A stretch of DNA of 64,000 nt from Sporolactobacillus kofuensis (GCF_042660205.1 NZ_JBHSTQ010000004.1:1-64000), one strand, 5' to 3'. Positions 25,209-34,749 are shown, counted from the stretch's first letter. Program-made: numbers and translations. The notes: generated by a model from the letters alone, not told the origin.

Positions 25209-27098
25209 ATGAAATCATACAATGCCGGTACTTATGATGTGATTGTTGTTGGTGCCGGACATGCCGGTGTTGAAGCGGGACTTGCTGCGGCACGTATGGG
25301 TGCCAAAACGTTAATGCTGACGATCAGCCTTGAAGGGGTAGCCTTCATGCCTTGTAACCCATCCGTGGGTGGGCCGGCCAAGGGCGTTGTGGTTCGGGAA
25401 ATCGATGCGCTAGGCGGTGAGATGGGCCATAACATAGATAAAACGTACATTCAGATGAGGATGCTTAATACGAGGAAGGGTCCGGCTGTCCGCGCACTTC
25501 GCGCACAAGCAGATAAACAACTTTATCAGCGTGCGATGAAGGAGACGATTGAGGAAACAGAAAATCTGACGTTGAGGCAGGGTATGGTAGACCATCTGAT
25601 CGTTGAAGAGGGTGTATGCAAAGGTGTCGTTGTGGCAACAGGTGCTGCATATTATGCTAAATCCGTTGTCTTGACCACCGGTGTCTACCTTAAAGGAAAG
25701 ATTATTATCGGTGAACTGCAATATGAAAGTGGTCCGAATAATATGCAGGCTTCAGTAAAATTGTCGGATCACCTTAAGGCGCTTGGCTTTGATCTCGTAC
25801 GCTTCAAAACGGGTACGCCGCCCCGTGTAAACGGGCGCACAGTGGACTATTCGAAGACGGAAATTCAGCCGGGCGATGACGCGCCACTTGCATTTTCCTA
25901 CGACACAAAGGAATTTATTAAAGATCAAATTCCATGCTGGCTGACTTATACAAATTTGGAGACGCATAAAATCATCCAAGAGAATTTGGACAGATCACCT
26001 ATTTTTTCAGGTGCGATTGTAGGGACTGGTCCGCGGTATTGTCCATCAATTGAAACGAAAATTGTTCGGTTCAATGACAAAAACCGGCATCAACTTTTTC
26101 TTGAACCTGAAGGCAAAGCAACAAAAGAAGTCTATGTAGACGGCTTATCGACGAGCATGCCTGAAGAGGTGCAAAGAAAGATGCTTGCAACAATTCCAGG
26201 TTTGGAGCATGCAGAGATGATGCGCCCTGGTTATGCCATTGAATATGATGCGGTTGTGCCAACACAATTATGGCCATCTCTTGAAACAAAGAAAATCAGT
26301 GGCCTCTTTACAGCCGGCCAAATTAATGGCACATCAGGATATGAAGAGGCGGCAGGGCAAGGCTTGATGGGAGGCATTAATGCGGCAAGAAAGGCACTTG
26401 GCAAAGAGCCATTGATTCTTGACCGATCTGAGGCATATATTGGTGTTCTTATCGATGACCTAGTGACTAAAGGAACGAAGGAACCTTACCGGTTGTTAAC
26501 TTCACGTGCTGAATATCGATTGCTTCTGCGCCATGACAATGCTGATCTTCGTTTGACCGAGATTGGGCATCAAATTGGCCTGATTCCCGATGAACGCTAT
26601 GAACGATTTCTTGCGAAAAAGCATTTAATTGAACAAGAACGGCAATATTTTGCTGTGACAACAATCAAGCCATCAGAATCAGTGGATGCATTAATGAAAT
26701 CGAAAGATGCTGCGCTACTTAGGGAACCAATGAAGGCAGAGCAATTGTTGAAACGGCCTGAGCTGTCCTATCAAGATGTCGCAAGTCTACTTCCGGAGCA
26801 TGGATCGATTCCTGTAGAAGTCGGTGAACAAGTGGAAATTCAAGTAAAATATGAGGGCTATATTAACAAGCAGCTTCAGCAGGTTGAGAAGATGAAGCGA
26901 ATGGAAAAGAAAAAAATCCCTCAGGACTTGGATTACAGTAAAATTGATGGCATTGCAACGGAAGCAAGACAGAAGCTCACGGATGTACGCCCAATCTCTG
27001 TAGGCCAAGCTTCGAGAGTTTCAGGTGTCAATCCGAGTGATATCGCCATTCTGCTTGTTTATTTGGAAGAGGGTAAACTAGCTAGAAGAACGGGTTGA
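25209..27098 (+). CDS. mnmG: tRNA modification enzyme MnmG (GidA)
   Basis: MnmG is the FAD-dependent partner of MnmE in wobble-uridine modification. The 629-residue chain opens with the dinucleotide fold GAGHAGVEAGLAAARMG and includes the conserved 'PCNPSVGGPAKG' with the catalytic Cys and 'GTPPRVNGRT'. The C-terminal helical region 'LPEHGSIPVEVG' onward binds MnmE and tRNA. The frame is open from 25116, but the ATG at 25209 has GAAAGGAAGG upstream and matches the usual length. Confidence 0.96.
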   Translation: MKSYNAGTYDVIVVGAGHAGVEAGLAAARMGAKTLMLTISLEGVAFMPCNPSVGGPAKGVVVREIDALGGEMGHNIDKTYIQMRMLNTRKGPAVRALRAQADKQLYQRAMKETIEETENLTLRQGMVDHLIVEEGVCKGVVVATGAAYYAKSVVLTTGVYLKGKIIIGELQYESGPNNMQASVKLSDHLKALGFDLVRFKTGTPPRVNGRTVDYSKTEIQPGDDAPLAFSYDTKEFIKDQIPCWLTYTNLETHKIIQENLDRSPIFSGAIVGTGPRYCPSIETKIVRFNDKNRHQLFLEPEGKATKEVYVDGLSTSMPEEVQRKMLATIPGLEHAEMMRPGYAIEYDAVVPTQLWPSLETKKISGLFTAGQINGTSGYEEAAGQGLMGGINAARKALGKEPLILDRSEAYIGVLIDDLVTKGTKEPYRLLTSRAEYRLLLRHDNADLRLTEIGHQIGLIPDERYERFLAKKHLIEQERQYFAVTTIKPSESVDALMKSKDAALLREPMKAEQLLKRPELSYQDVASLLPEHGSIPVEVGEQVEIQVKYEGYINKQLQQVEKMKRMEKKKIPQDLDYSKIDGIATEARQKLTDVRPISVGQASRVSGVNPSDIAILLVYLEEGKLARRTG

Positions 27099-27118
27099 TG
27101 ATCAAGCGGGAGGCAATT

Positions 27119-27826
27119 ATGAAATTACTTGAAGAATTATTACAGGATAATGAGATACAGTTAAGTGCAGTGCAAAGCCAGCAATTTCAGCGATATTTTG
27201 AGTTGCTGATTGAGTGGAACGAGAAAATGAATTTGACCGCAATAACGGATGAAAAGGAAGTAGCGATCAAACATTTCTTTGATTCCCTGACACCGGTTTT
27301 CTATTTTTCTTTCCGTGACATACGGACACTCTGCGATGTTGGCTCTGGTGCTGGTTTTCCAGGTATACCACTCAAAATACTCTTTCCTGAATTAAAACTG
27401 ACAATCGTTGATTCGTTGAAGAAGAGATTGGCTTTTTTACAGACTGTGGTTGACAGCTTAGCTTTGGATCATGTCACACTTTGCCACGATCGGGCCGAGA
27501 CATTTGCACATAAGTCCGACATGCGTGAACAATTTGATCTTGTTACGGCGCGAGCTGTCGCAAAGTTGTCCGTGCTTACTGAATACTGTTTGCCGCTCGT
27601 TCGGCAAGGCGGTTCATTTATTGCATTGAAAGGTATGAATGCAGAAGATGAAGTACAGCAAGCGGATCATGCGATTCATCAACTGGGTGGAACGTTTGGT
27701 CAATCCGTTGCTTTGGATCTTCCAGAAGAATCCGGGAAAAGGGTCTTGGTGTGCATTAATAAAACATCATCCACTCCAGGTAAATATCCAAGAAAGCCAG
27801 GAGTTCCAGCGAAAAATCCTCTCTAA
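27119..27826 (+). CDS. rsmG: 16S rRNA (guanine527-N7)-methyltransferase
   Basis: RsmG (GidB) methylates G527 in the 530 loop of 16S rRNA using SAM. The 235-residue chain has the Rossmann SAM motif 'CDVGSGAGFPGIPLK' near residue 75 and 'LVTARAVAKLSVL' in the later half. GGGAGG lies five bases before the ATG at 27119. An upstream in-frame ATG overlaps the mnmG stop and has no better site. A parS sequence lies immediately after the stop codon. Confidence 0.95.
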   Translation: MKLLEELLQDNEIQLSAVQSQQFQRYFELLIEWNEKMNLTAITDEKEVAIKHFFDSLTPVFYFSFRDIRTLCDVGSGAGFPGIPLKILFPELKLTIVDSLKKRLAFLQTVVDSLALDHVTLCHDRAETFAHKSDMREQFDLVTARAVAKLSVLTEYCLPLVRQGGSFIALKGMNAEDEVQQADHAIHQLGGTFGQSVALDLPEESGKRVLVCINKTSSTPGKYPRKPGVPAKNPL

Positions 27827-27827
27827 G

Positions 27828-27843
27828 TGTTTCACGTGGAACA
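27828..27843. other. parS: parS site (perfect)
   Basis: TGTTTCACGTGGAACA is the reverse complement of the 16-base Bacillus parS consensus, with no mismatch. It lies between rsmG and noc and nucleates Spo0J/ParB loading near the origin. Confidence 0.95.
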
Positions 27844-27911
27844 TTATGGAAGGAATCACGAGTTGTTAGGAGAATATAACAAGGCAGAGAGTAAAAGGTG
27901 GTGGCGCGAAC

Positions 27912-28766
27912 ATGAAAAATCATTTTTCAAAAATATTTAATCATGGTGAGGAAGCAGCAGCCGCACAGGATGTTGAACTGGGTCGGGTTCAGGAAATTGA
28001 CGTTTCATTAATTACACCTAATCAATATCAACCACGATCCGTATTCGATGAAGAAAAGCTCCAAGAATTGGCTGCAACGATTGATGAGCACGGGGTTATT
28101 CAACCCATTGTACTCAGACCACTAGGGGACAAGTATGAAATCATTGCCGGTGAACGTCGTTGGCGTGCGGTTTCTATTTTAGGATGGAAAACCATTCCGG
28201 CAATTATTAAACCACTAGACGATGATCAGTCTGCATCAATCGCCTTGATCGAGAATTTACAACGCGAAGAATTAACAGCTATTGAAGAAGCAATGGCCTA
28301 TGAGCGACTGATTGATATCCATGGATTGACGCAGGAAAGCCTGGCTGAAAAACTAGGGAAAGGGCAGTCAACAATTGCGAATAAACTTCGACTGCTAAAA
28401 TTACCAACCTCCGTACAAAGTGCCATTCTTGAAAAGAAAATTACAGAACGGCATGCTCGAGCACTCATTATTCTTAAGGATCCTGATCTTCAGGAGAAAT
28501 TGCTTACTGAAATTATTGAGAAACAACTAAATGTAAAGCAAACAGAAAATCGTGTAAGACGCTGTCTAGAAAAAAGCAAGGAAGAAAAGACAGAAGAGAC
28601 GAAAAAAGCAAGACGCTTCTCATTAAGCAGAGATACGCGCATTGCGGTAAATACCATAAGGCAATCGGTTCATATGGTTACTGATTCCGGGCTTGATATT
28701 GATACAAACGAAGAAGATATGGGCGACTATTATCAGTTCACGATCCGTATTCCAAAGCATAAATAA
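27912..28766 (+). CDS. noc: nucleoid occlusion protein Noc
   Basis: Noc is a ParB paralogue that binds its own DNA sites and keeps FtsZ from assembling over the nucleoid. The 284-residue chain starts with a short amphipathic helix, MKNHFSKIF, matching the Noc membrane-binding N-terminus. The ParB N-domain ('GERRWRAV'), the CTP-binding 'ENLQREELT' and the helix-turn-helix 'LAEKLGKGQSTIANKLRLLK' follow, and the C-terminal 'FSLSRDTRIAVNTIRQS' is Noc-like. The order rsmG-noc-soj-spo0J matches B. subtilis. Confidence 0.95.
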   Translation: MKNHFSKIFNHGEEAAAAQDVELGRVQEIDVSLITPNQYQPRSVFDEEKLQELAATIDEHGVIQPIVLRPLGDKYEIIAGERRWRAVSILGWKTIPAIIKPLDDDQSASIALIENLQREELTAIEEAMAYERLIDIHGLTQESLAEKLGKGQSTIANKLRLLKLPTSVQSAILEKKITERHARALIILKDPDLQEKLLTEIIEKQLNVKQTENRVRRCLEKSKEEKTEETKKARRFSLSRDTRIAVNTIRQSVHMVTDSGLDIDTNEEDMGDYYQFTIRIPKHK

Positions 28767-28782
28767 CACGAACAAAAAACTG

Positions 28783-28809
28783 AAACCATCGATGATGGTT
28801 CTTTTTTTT
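28783..28809 (+). terminator. terminator after noc
   Basis: AACCATC-GAT-GATGGTT followed by C and T8, 17 bases after the stop. Confidence 0.85.
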
Positions 28810-28897
28810 GTTTTTAAATTAAAGTTACAATGTCCTGTTCCAATCAATTCATGCTAAAATGGACTATAGCGATTGAAGATTGAGAGTAGGTGGAAGT

Positions 28898-29659
28898 GTG
28901 AGCAAGACATTAGCAGTCGCAAACCAAAAGGGTGGGGTCGGCAAGACAACAACCGCAGTGAACCTCAGTGCATGTATGGCGTCACTGGGCTGTAAAGTTT
29001 TATTAGTCGATGTTGATCCACAAGGAAATGCGACAAGCGGTTCTGGTGTGGACAAAGGTGAGGTAGATGAGTGCGTCTATGATGTTCTCGTGGACGAAGT
29101 TGAGATCTCAAAGGTCATTCATCGTTCAGCAATTGAAAATCTTGATGTTGTCCCATCAGCAATTCAACTAGCAGGTGCTGAAATTGAACTAGTGTCAACG
29201 ATTTCAAGAGAAGTTCGATTGAAACGCGCCTTGGAAAAAATAAAAGATACATATGATTATATAATCATAGATTGTCCTCCATCACTGGGACTTTTAACAA
29301 TTAATGCATTAACTGCGGCAGATGCGGTTATCATACCTGTTCAGTGTGAGTACTATGCCCTTGAAGGACTAAGCCAGTTGCTCAATACGGTCCGACTTGT
29401 TCAAAAGCATTTAAATCACCATTTAGCTATTGAGGGTGTCTTATTGACGATGCTTGATGCACGAACAAATCTTGGCCTACAGGTGATCCAAGAGGTGAAA
29501 AAATATTTTCAAGATCGGGTATTTAAAACCATCATTCCTCGAAACGTTCGTTTAAGCGAAGCACCAAGCCATGGACAACCGATTATCATCTATGATTCCA
29601 GGTCCAAAGGTGCTGAGGTTTATCTTGATTTCGCAAAGGAAGTGATCACGAATGACTAA
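28898..29659 (+). CDS. soj: chromosome partitioning ATPase Soj (ParA)
   Basis: Soj is the ParA-type ATPase that, with Spo0J, organises and segregates the origin and regulates DnaA. The 253-residue chain has the deviant Walker A 'QKGGVGKTTTAVN', Walker A' 'LLVDVDPQGNAT' and Walker B 'IIIDCPPSLG'. I use the GTG at 28898 with AGGTGG upstream, which gives the family-standard start and length. Its 3' end overlaps spo0J by eight bases. Confidence 0.96.
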   Translation: MSKTLAVANQKGGVGKTTTAVNLSACMASLGCKVLLVDVDPQGNATSGSGVDKGEVDECVYDVLVDEVEISKVIHRSAIENLDVVPSAIQLAGAEIELVSTISREVRLKRALEKIKDTYDYIIIDCPPSLGLLTINALTAADAVIIPVQCEYYALEGLSQLLNTVRLVQKHLNHHLAIEGVLLTMLDARTNLGLQVIQEVKKYFQDRVFKTIIPRNVRLSEAPSHGQPIIIYDSRSKGAEVYLDFAKEVITND

Positions 29660-30512
29660 AGCGTTGGGGAAAGGGTTAAATGCTTTTTTTCCTACAGCAT
29701 TTACTGAAGAACTGGATAACGCTGTTGAACATGTGAAGCTGACTGATTTGCGCCCAAATCCCTATCAACCGAGAAAAAAGTTTGATGAACAAGGATTGGA
29801 AGAACTCGCCACATCAATTCGTGCGCACGGAATCATCCAACCGCTTATCGTACGAAAAAGTATTAAGGGCTATGATATCGTAGCTGGTGAACGTCGATTT
29901 CGGGCAGCGAAGCAAACTGATCTGACCACGGTTCCTGTTGTGATCAAAGAACTTTCTGATGAAGAAATGATGCAGATCGCGTTAATCGAGAATCTTCAAC
30001 GTGAAAATTTGAATCCAATTGATGAAGCCGTTGCGTATAAGAAGCTGATGAAGGGTTTACACATGACTCAAGAAGAACTTGCAAAAAAGTTAGGCAAGAG
30101 TAGGCCACATATTACGAATCATCTGCGATTACTTCAACTGGATTCAAAAGTCACTGCACTTATTGAACAAGGAAAACTATCGATGGGGCATGGACGTGCA
30201 CTGTTAGGGTTAAAAGATAAGAAACAAATGCCACTTGTGGTTAATAAGGTATTAAAGGAACAAATGAATGTTCGCCAACTTGAGACATTGATTCAGAAGC
30301 TTAACAATAATGTTCCACGTGAAACATCCAATAAGAAACAATGGGTGATGTCGCCTGAATTAAAAGATCGAGTGTATAGCTTGCGTGAAAGATACGGTAC
30401 TTCTGTAAAGATAAAGCCAGGTGTAAACAAAGGAAAAGGAAAGATTGAGCTTGACTACTATTCGTCGGAAGATTTATATCGGTTAATTGAAATCATGGAA
30501 GGGCGGCTATGA
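29652..30512 (+). CDS. spo0J: chromosome partitioning protein Spo0J (ParB)
   Basis: Spo0J binds parS, spreads as a CTP-dependent clamp and loads SMC condensin. The 286-residue chain starts 'MTKALGKGLNAFFP' (the Soj-stimulating N-terminus), followed by box I 'GERRFRAAK', 'ENLQRENLNPIDEA' and the helix-turn-helix 'LAKKLGKSRPHITNHLRLLQ'. A perfect parS lies within the gene at 30311-30326, as in B. subtilis. Confidence 0.97.
   Translation: MTKALGKGLNAFFPTAFTEELDNAVEHVKLTDLRPNPYQPRKKFDEQGLEELATSIRAHGIIQPLIVRKSIKGYDIVAGERRFRAAKQTDLTTVPVVIKELSDEEMMQIALIENLQRENLNPIDEAVAYKKLMKGLHMTQEELAKKLGKSRPHITNHLRLLQLDSKVTALIEQGKLSMGHGRALLGLKDKKQMPLVVNKVLKEQMNVRQLETLIQKLNNNVPRETSNKKQWVMSPELKDRVYSLRERYGTSVKIKPGVNKGKGKIELDYYSSEDLYRLIEIMEGRL
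30311..30326. other. parS: parS site inside spo0J (perfect)
   Basis: TGTTCCACGTGAAACA, no mismatch to the 16-base consensus, embedded in the spo0J coding sequence (codons for VPRET). Confidence 0.97.
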
Positions 30513-30527
30513 TGCCGGCCTTTTTTT
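30500..30527 (+). terminator. terminator overlapping the spo0J stop codon
   Basis: GGGCGGC (30501-30507) and GCCGGCC (30514-30520), one mismatch, then T7. The stop codon (30510-30512) lies in the loop. Confidence 0.75.
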
Positions 30528-30534
30528 ACAGTAA

Positions 30535-30682
30535 AGAAAGTATATGCTTTCAAAAGCAAGAGGTTATGAACCAAATGCATAGGTACGAGACTTCTGCGGA
30601 AGTCGCGAGCCAAGTGAGTCCCAGCGGCTGTCCTAGCTGATGCGAGCAACTGACGCATCATCAAAATCAGGCATCATGAACG
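30535..30682 (+). repeat. dispersed intergenic repeat, copy C
   Basis: It shares with copy B the 5' part (GTATATGCTTTCAAAAGCAA, GGTTATGAACCAAATGCATA, CGAGACTTCTGCGG), the core GCGAGCCAAGTGAGTCCC, and the 3' part GCTGATGCGAGCAACTG and CAAAATCAGGCAT. The middle of the element between the CCCCG and GCGGCTGTC segments is deleted. It fills the space between convergent spo0J and yyaC. Confidence 0.85.
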
Positions 30683-30683
30683 T

Positions 30684-31289
30684 TTAATCCATCAGTAAGA
30701 GTTTTGAAAGAAAACGGCTACGTTTCCTTGAAACGAGAGCCAGACTGAGACTTTGACCGATCACCCGTGATAAATTCATGACAAGGTTAAGCCGTGTATT
30801 TTGAAGGACAGAGTACTCCATGAATCCACTAATATTGACGACCCCTGTAATGTTGATATCGCCAACAGGAACCAGCTGTTTTTTTACACCTGCACCAGGA
30901 AATACAGGACCTTCAGAAACGGTAATATTCCCAATATTTTGCTGCTTGCCAAGACAAGCATCAATACCAATAATAAAAGGATCTTTATAGGAAGCGTGAA
31001 TCAATGCGATGGTTTCATTTAAATTGACCGCGTGTACCGGCTTTTCAAGCGTTCCATAAATATAAGTATCAGGTAAATGGCGACCTTCAAGATAGGAACC
31101 AACGAGTGGACCTAAGGCATCCCCAGTGGAACGATCTGTTCCAATGCAAACAACGACTATGGGTGCTGTGTTCATCTCAGGCAATAGTCGACGAATGGCT
31201 TGAACGAGTGAATGATGTCTACTGTGATCTTGATAGTGAATCGGTGTTCCCAACCGTTGTTCTTGCGTTCGATCAACTTTTAGATTCAT
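30684..31289 (-). CDS. yyaC: spore protease YyaC family protein
   Basis: The 201-residue protein matches YyaC, a sporulation-associated relative of the germination protease Gpr. It shows 'CIGTDRSTGDALGPLVGS', 'GTLEKPVHAVNL' and 'GIDACLGKQQNIGNI', the conserved acidic and His residues of the family. GGAGGCG lies eight bases before the ATG. It sits beside spo0J as in B. subtilis, convergent with it. Its substrate is not evident from the sequence. Confidence 0.88.
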   Translation of the reverse strand: MNLKVDRTQEQRLGTPIHYQDHSRHHSLVQAIRRLLPEMNTAPIVVVCIGTDRSTGDALGPLVGSYLEGRHLPDTYIYGTLEKPVHAVNLNETIALIHASYKDPFIIGIDACLGKQQNIGNITVSEGPVFPGAGVKKQLVPVGDINITGVVNISGFMEYSVLQNTRLNLVMNLSRVIGQSLSLALVSRKRSRFLSKLLLMD

Positions 31290-31435
31290 AGATTCGCGCC
31301 TCCAAACTACAAACAGTATATGAGGAAAACGAATTTTTTATACAGGCAAGGGATAGAAAAGATTTTGTGTAGACTTAATTAAAAATCTGTCTTTTTTACT
31401 AGAAATAGGATATACTATGTATCAGAAAATAAGCA

Positions 31436-31655
31436 GGAACTATTTATAGGTAGGCAATGATGGAAAGGAGTACTCATTGTAGCTGCAGGTAGCGATTCGG
31501 GGATAGTGAGAGCCTGATTGCAGCATTTGAGGAAGGCATTCCAGAGCCACAGCGTACTAAAGTGGGTACAGTGATCTGTACCAATTAGGGTGGAACCGCG
31601 TGAGCATACTAAAGCTTTCGTCCCTAGGCAAGAGCCTAAGGATGAAAGCTTATTT
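31436..31655 (+). promoter_or_regulatory. T-box riboswitch (glycine) upstream of glyS
   Basis: The core AGGGTGGAACCGCG (31587-31600) precedes a terminator formed by AAGCTTTCGTCC and GGATGAAAGCTT (about 31612-31653), then TATTTTATT. Stem I includes CGGGGATAGTGAGAGCC, and the segment GGAAGGCATTCC puts GGC, a glycine codon, at 31535-31537 as the likely specifier. Confidence 0.9.
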
Positions 31656-31680
31656 TATTTCGATAAAGGAGTCATTGCAG

Positions 31681-33063
31681 ATGAGTAAAACAATGGAGCA
31701 AATTGTAAATCTAGCGAAGCAGCGAGGCTTTATCTTTCCAGGATCAGAAATCTATGGTGGGCTTGCGAACACATGGGATTACGGCCCAATCGGTGTAGAA
31801 CTAAAGAATAATGTAAAAAAAGCATGGTGGAAGAAATTTGTTCAGGAATCGCCTTATAATGTGGGCCTTGATGCAGCTATTCTTATGAATCCGAAGACTT
31901 GGGAAGCTTCCGGACATATTACAAATTTTAACGATCCAATGATTGACTGCAAAAAGTGTAACTCTCGTTTTCGTGCAGATAAACTCATTGAAAGCAATAT
32001 TCCTCAGACTGAACTTCCGGGACCGGTTGATGGATTAAATTTTGAAACGATGGAACAACTGATTGAATCACATCATATTTCATGTCCGGAATGTGGTGAA
32101 CATGATTTCACATCCATTCGTCAGTTCAACTTGATGTTCAAGACGTATCAAGGAGTAACTGAAACAGCGAAGGATGAGATTTATCTTCGCCCTGAAACGG
32201 CACAAGGTATTTTCGTTAATTTTAAGAATGTGCAGCGTACGATGCGCAAGAAGATTCCATTTGGTATTGGCCAGGTTGGTAAATCGTTCAGAAATGAAAT
32301 TACGCCAGGAAACTTTACATTCAGAACAAGAGAGTTTGAACAACTGGAATTGGAGTTCTTCTGCAAGCCAGGTGACGATGAGAAATGGTTCCAATATTGG
32401 CGCACATTTGGCTATGAATGGTTAAAATCCTTAAATGTAAAAGAAGAAAATTTGCGTTTGCGCGATCATGAAAAGGAAGAACTCCCGCATTACAGTAATG
32501 CAACGACCGACATTGAATATCTATTCCCATTTGGTTGGGGCGAATTATCGAGTCTCTCCTCACGTACAGATTATGATTTGCGCCGTCATATGGAAGTATC
32601 CGGCCAAGATCTTCAATACATTGATCAAAATAATAATGAACGCTATATTCCTTATGTCATTGAACCATCATTAGGCGCCGACCGTGTGACACTTGCTTTT
32701 CTTGCAGATGCCTTTGAGGAGCAAGAGATTAGCGAAAAAGATACACGTACCGTACTTCATTTTCATCCAGCACTCGCACCATATAAAGCAAGTATTCTTC
32801 CACTGTCGAAGAAGTTGAGTGAAGAGGCAATGGCTATTTACCAAGAACTGGCCAAGGATTATATGGTTGACTTTGATGAAACAGGATCAATTGGCAAACG
32901 TTATCGCCGACAGGATGAGATCGGAACACCGTTCTGCATCACCTATGACTTTGATTCTAAGGAAGATGGTAAAGTCACTGTTAGAGATCGTGATACGATG
33001 GATCAAGTGCGACTGCCGATCAGTGAACTTTCTGCGTTTATTAAAGAAAAAATTGCATTCTAA
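31681..33063 (+). CDS. glyS: glycyl-tRNA synthetase, single-chain (alpha2) type
   Basis: This class II synthetase charges tRNA-Gly. The 460-residue single chain is the archaeal/eukaryotic-like alpha2 form, not the bacterial GlyQ/GlyS heterotetramer. It begins 'MSKTMEQIVNLAKQRGFIFP' with 'GGLANTWDYGPIGVELK'. Motif 2 lies in 'GKSFRNEITPGNFTFRTREF', motif 3 in 'YVIEPSLGADRVTLAFL', and a pair of CxxC motifs (CKKC and CPEC) probably holds zinc. The C-terminal anticodon domain ends 'LPISELSAFIKEKIAF'. AAAGGAG lies nine bases before the ATG at 31681. Confidence 0.96.
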   Translation: MSKTMEQIVNLAKQRGFIFPGSEIYGGLANTWDYGPIGVELKNNVKKAWWKKFVQESPYNVGLDAAILMNPKTWEASGHITNFNDPMIDCKKCNSRFRADKLIESNIPQTELPGPVDGLNFETMEQLIESHHISCPECGEHDFTSIRQFNLMFKTYQGVTETAKDEIYLRPETAQGIFVNFKNVQRTMRKKIPFGIGQVGKSFRNEITPGNFTFRTREFEQLELEFFCKPGDDEKWFQYWRTFGYEWLKSLNVKEENLRLRDHEKEELPHYSNATTDIEYLFPFGWGELSSLSSRTDYDLRRHMEVSGQDLQYIDQNNNERYIPYVIEPSLGADRVTLAFLADAFEEQEISEKDTRTVLHFHPALAPYKASILPLSKKLSEEAMAIYQELAKDYMVDFDETGSIGKRYRRQDEIGTPFCITYDFDSKEDGKVTVRDRDTMDQVRLPISELSAFIKEKIAF

Positions 33064-33124
33064 TAAAAGTGTGATTAAGAATTACATGTACACGCAACAC
33101 ATGCGCCACTAAGGAGGAAAGACG

Positions 33125-33343
33125 ATGTCTAATCCCCGTATCCACTTTGATTTGAATGATGTTGTTGAGATGAAGAAAGCTCATCCATGTGGTGAAAATA
33201 AATGGAAAATCATTCGTATGGGCGCGGATATCCGCATTAAGTGTCTCGGTTGTAGTCACAGCGTTCTGATGCCGAGGAGTGAATTTCAACGGAAGATCAA
33301 GAAAATTCTTGAACACGGGTCGGATGCTGAAAATGGTGAATAA
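33125..33343 (+). CDS. yyzM: DUF951 family protein (YyzM-like)
   Basis: The 72-residue protein has the DUF951 pattern: 'HFDLNDVVEMKKAHPCGENK', then 'IIRMGADIRIKCLGCSHSVL'. The CG and CxxC cysteines suggest a small metal-bound or nucleic-acid-binding fold, but the function is unknown. AAGGAGG lies nine bases before the ATG. Homologues lie directly upstream of ychF in Bacilli, as here, and the 92-base gap suggests co-transcription. Confidence 0.9.
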   Translation: MSNPRIHFDLNDVVEMKKAHPCGENKWKIIRMGADIRIKCLGCSHSVLMPRSEFQRKIKKILEHGSDAENGE

Positions 33344-33435
33344 GTCGCCATGTAGCGGTGATATGAACGATCGTACAAGTAACGAATAGTGATGGGAAAA
33401 GCATTGGAAGAGGAACCCAGGGAGCTGAAGCAGAA

Positions 33436-34536
33436 ATGAGTTTGACAACAGGAATTGTTGGTTTGCCCAATGTTGGAAAATCGACATTGTTTAATGCAAT
33501 TACACAAGCGGGTGCAGAAATGGCAAATTATCCATTCTGCACCATTGAGCCTAATGTCGGTATTGTCAGTGTGCCGGATAAACGACTCGATCAATTAACT
33601 GAAATGTACCACCCAAAGAAAACAATCCCGACAACATTCGAATTTACCGATATTGCAGGGCTTGTAAAGGGCGCAAGCAAAGGTGAGGGATTAGGAAATC
33701 AATTCCTTGCCAATATTCGTCAAGTTGATGCAATTTCTCACGTTGTACGTTGCTTTGAGGATAAGAACATTACACACGTGTCAGGGAAAATTGATCCGAT
33801 TGATGACATTGAAACGATTAATCTAGAACTGGTACTTGCAGATATGGAACAGGTCAATAAGCGGATTGATCGTGTTGAGAAGTTGGCGAAGCAAAAAGAC
33901 AAGGCGTCGATTGTTGAGTTTTCAGCGTTACAAAAGTTAAAAGAGGCATTTGAAGAGGGCAAACCAGCAAGACATGTCTCCCTAACTGAAGATGAGGAGT
34001 TAGCAATTAAACCATTTAATTTTCTAACGAAAAAACCGGTGCTCTATGTTGCCAATACTTCAGAGGATGATGTTGCGAATCCGGATGATAATCCGTTTGT
34101 TCAAGAGGTCAAGGCATTCGCTGAAAAGGACGGTGCTGAAGTTGTTGTCATCTCAGCACGTATTGAATCTGAAATTGCTGAACTGGATGGAGAAGAAAAA
34201 GCAGTATTTCTTGAGGAACTGGGCCTGGATTCATCTGGCCTGGATCGTTTGATCGCCAAATCCTACGATTTACTCGGACTCGAAACCTATTTTACTGCAG
34301 GAGAAAAGGAAGTACGCGCCTGGACATACAGAAAAGGTACGAAAGCTCCCCAGGCTGCAGGCATCATCCATTCGGATTTTGAACGAGGGTTTATTCGTGC
34401 CGAAATTGTCTCCTATGATGATCTTATTGCTGCAGGATCGGAAAGCGCAGCAAAAGAAATGGGACGACTGCGTCTAGAAGGTAAAGATTACGTGATGCAG
34501 GATGGCGACATTGTTAACTTCCGATTCAACGTTTGA
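33436..34536 (+). CDS. ychF: redox-regulated ATPase YchF (Obg family)
   Basis: YchF belongs to the Obg-like P-loop NTPases but prefers ATP; it binds ribosomes and affects stress responses. The 366-residue chain has G1 GLPNVGKST (residues 8-16), switch region 'NYPFCTIEPNVG', G3 'DIAGLVKGAS', and the altered G4 motif NTSE where GTPases have NKxD, which explains ATP use. The C-terminal TGS domain ends 'YVMQDGDIVNFRFNV'. AGGGAG lies 11 bases upstream. Confidence 0.96.
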   Translation: MSLTTGIVGLPNVGKSTLFNAITQAGAEMANYPFCTIEPNVGIVSVPDKRLDQLTEMYHPKKTIPTTFEFTDIAGLVKGASKGEGLGNQFLANIRQVDAISHVVRCFEDKNITHVSGKIDPIDDIETINLELVLADMEQVNKRIDRVEKLAKQKDKASIVEFSALQKLKEAFEEGKPARHVSLTEDEELAIKPFNFLTKKPVLYVANTSEDDVANPDDNPFVQEVKAFAEKDGAEVVVISARIESEIAELDGEEKAVFLEELGLDSSGLDRLIAKSYDLLGLETYFTAGEKEVRAWTYRKGTKAPQAAGIIHSDFERGFIRAEIVSYDDLIAAGSESAAKEMGRLRLEGKDYVMQDGDIVNFRFNV

Positions 34537-34552
34537 TTGGGATTAGGAAGCC

Positions 34553-34600
34553 GTGGTGCGAGACGTCTGCGGGATCGCCCGCAGCAAACGAGTACCGAAA
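34553..34600 (+). repeat. dispersed intergenic repeat, copy D (short)
   Basis: GGTGCGAGACGTCTGCGGGA followed by TCGCCCGCAGCAAACGAG keeps only the first part of the element. It lies just after ychF. Confidence 0.6.
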
Positions 34601-34646
34601 GCTCAAGTCGAGAAAAACGAAACACATACATTAATTCAAAAATAAC

Positions 34647-34675
34647 TTGAACCACTAAACGATTTATGCTATGAT
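34647..34675 (+). promoter_or_regulatory. promoter of rpsF-ssb-rpsR
   Basis: TTGAAC (34647-34652), 17 bases, TATGAT (34670-34675). The following 65-base leader (34683-34740) contains a GCTCC/GGAGC hairpin beside CCGC, reminiscent of the S6:S18 autoregulatory leader known in Bacilli, though I could not confirm the fold. Confidence 0.75.
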
Positions 34676-34749
34676 ATTGATCTATGAGTGAGTAAAATTG
34701 CTCTCTGCTCCATTTTTGGAGCCGCTTAGTCCAAGGGGAGGTGAACCTC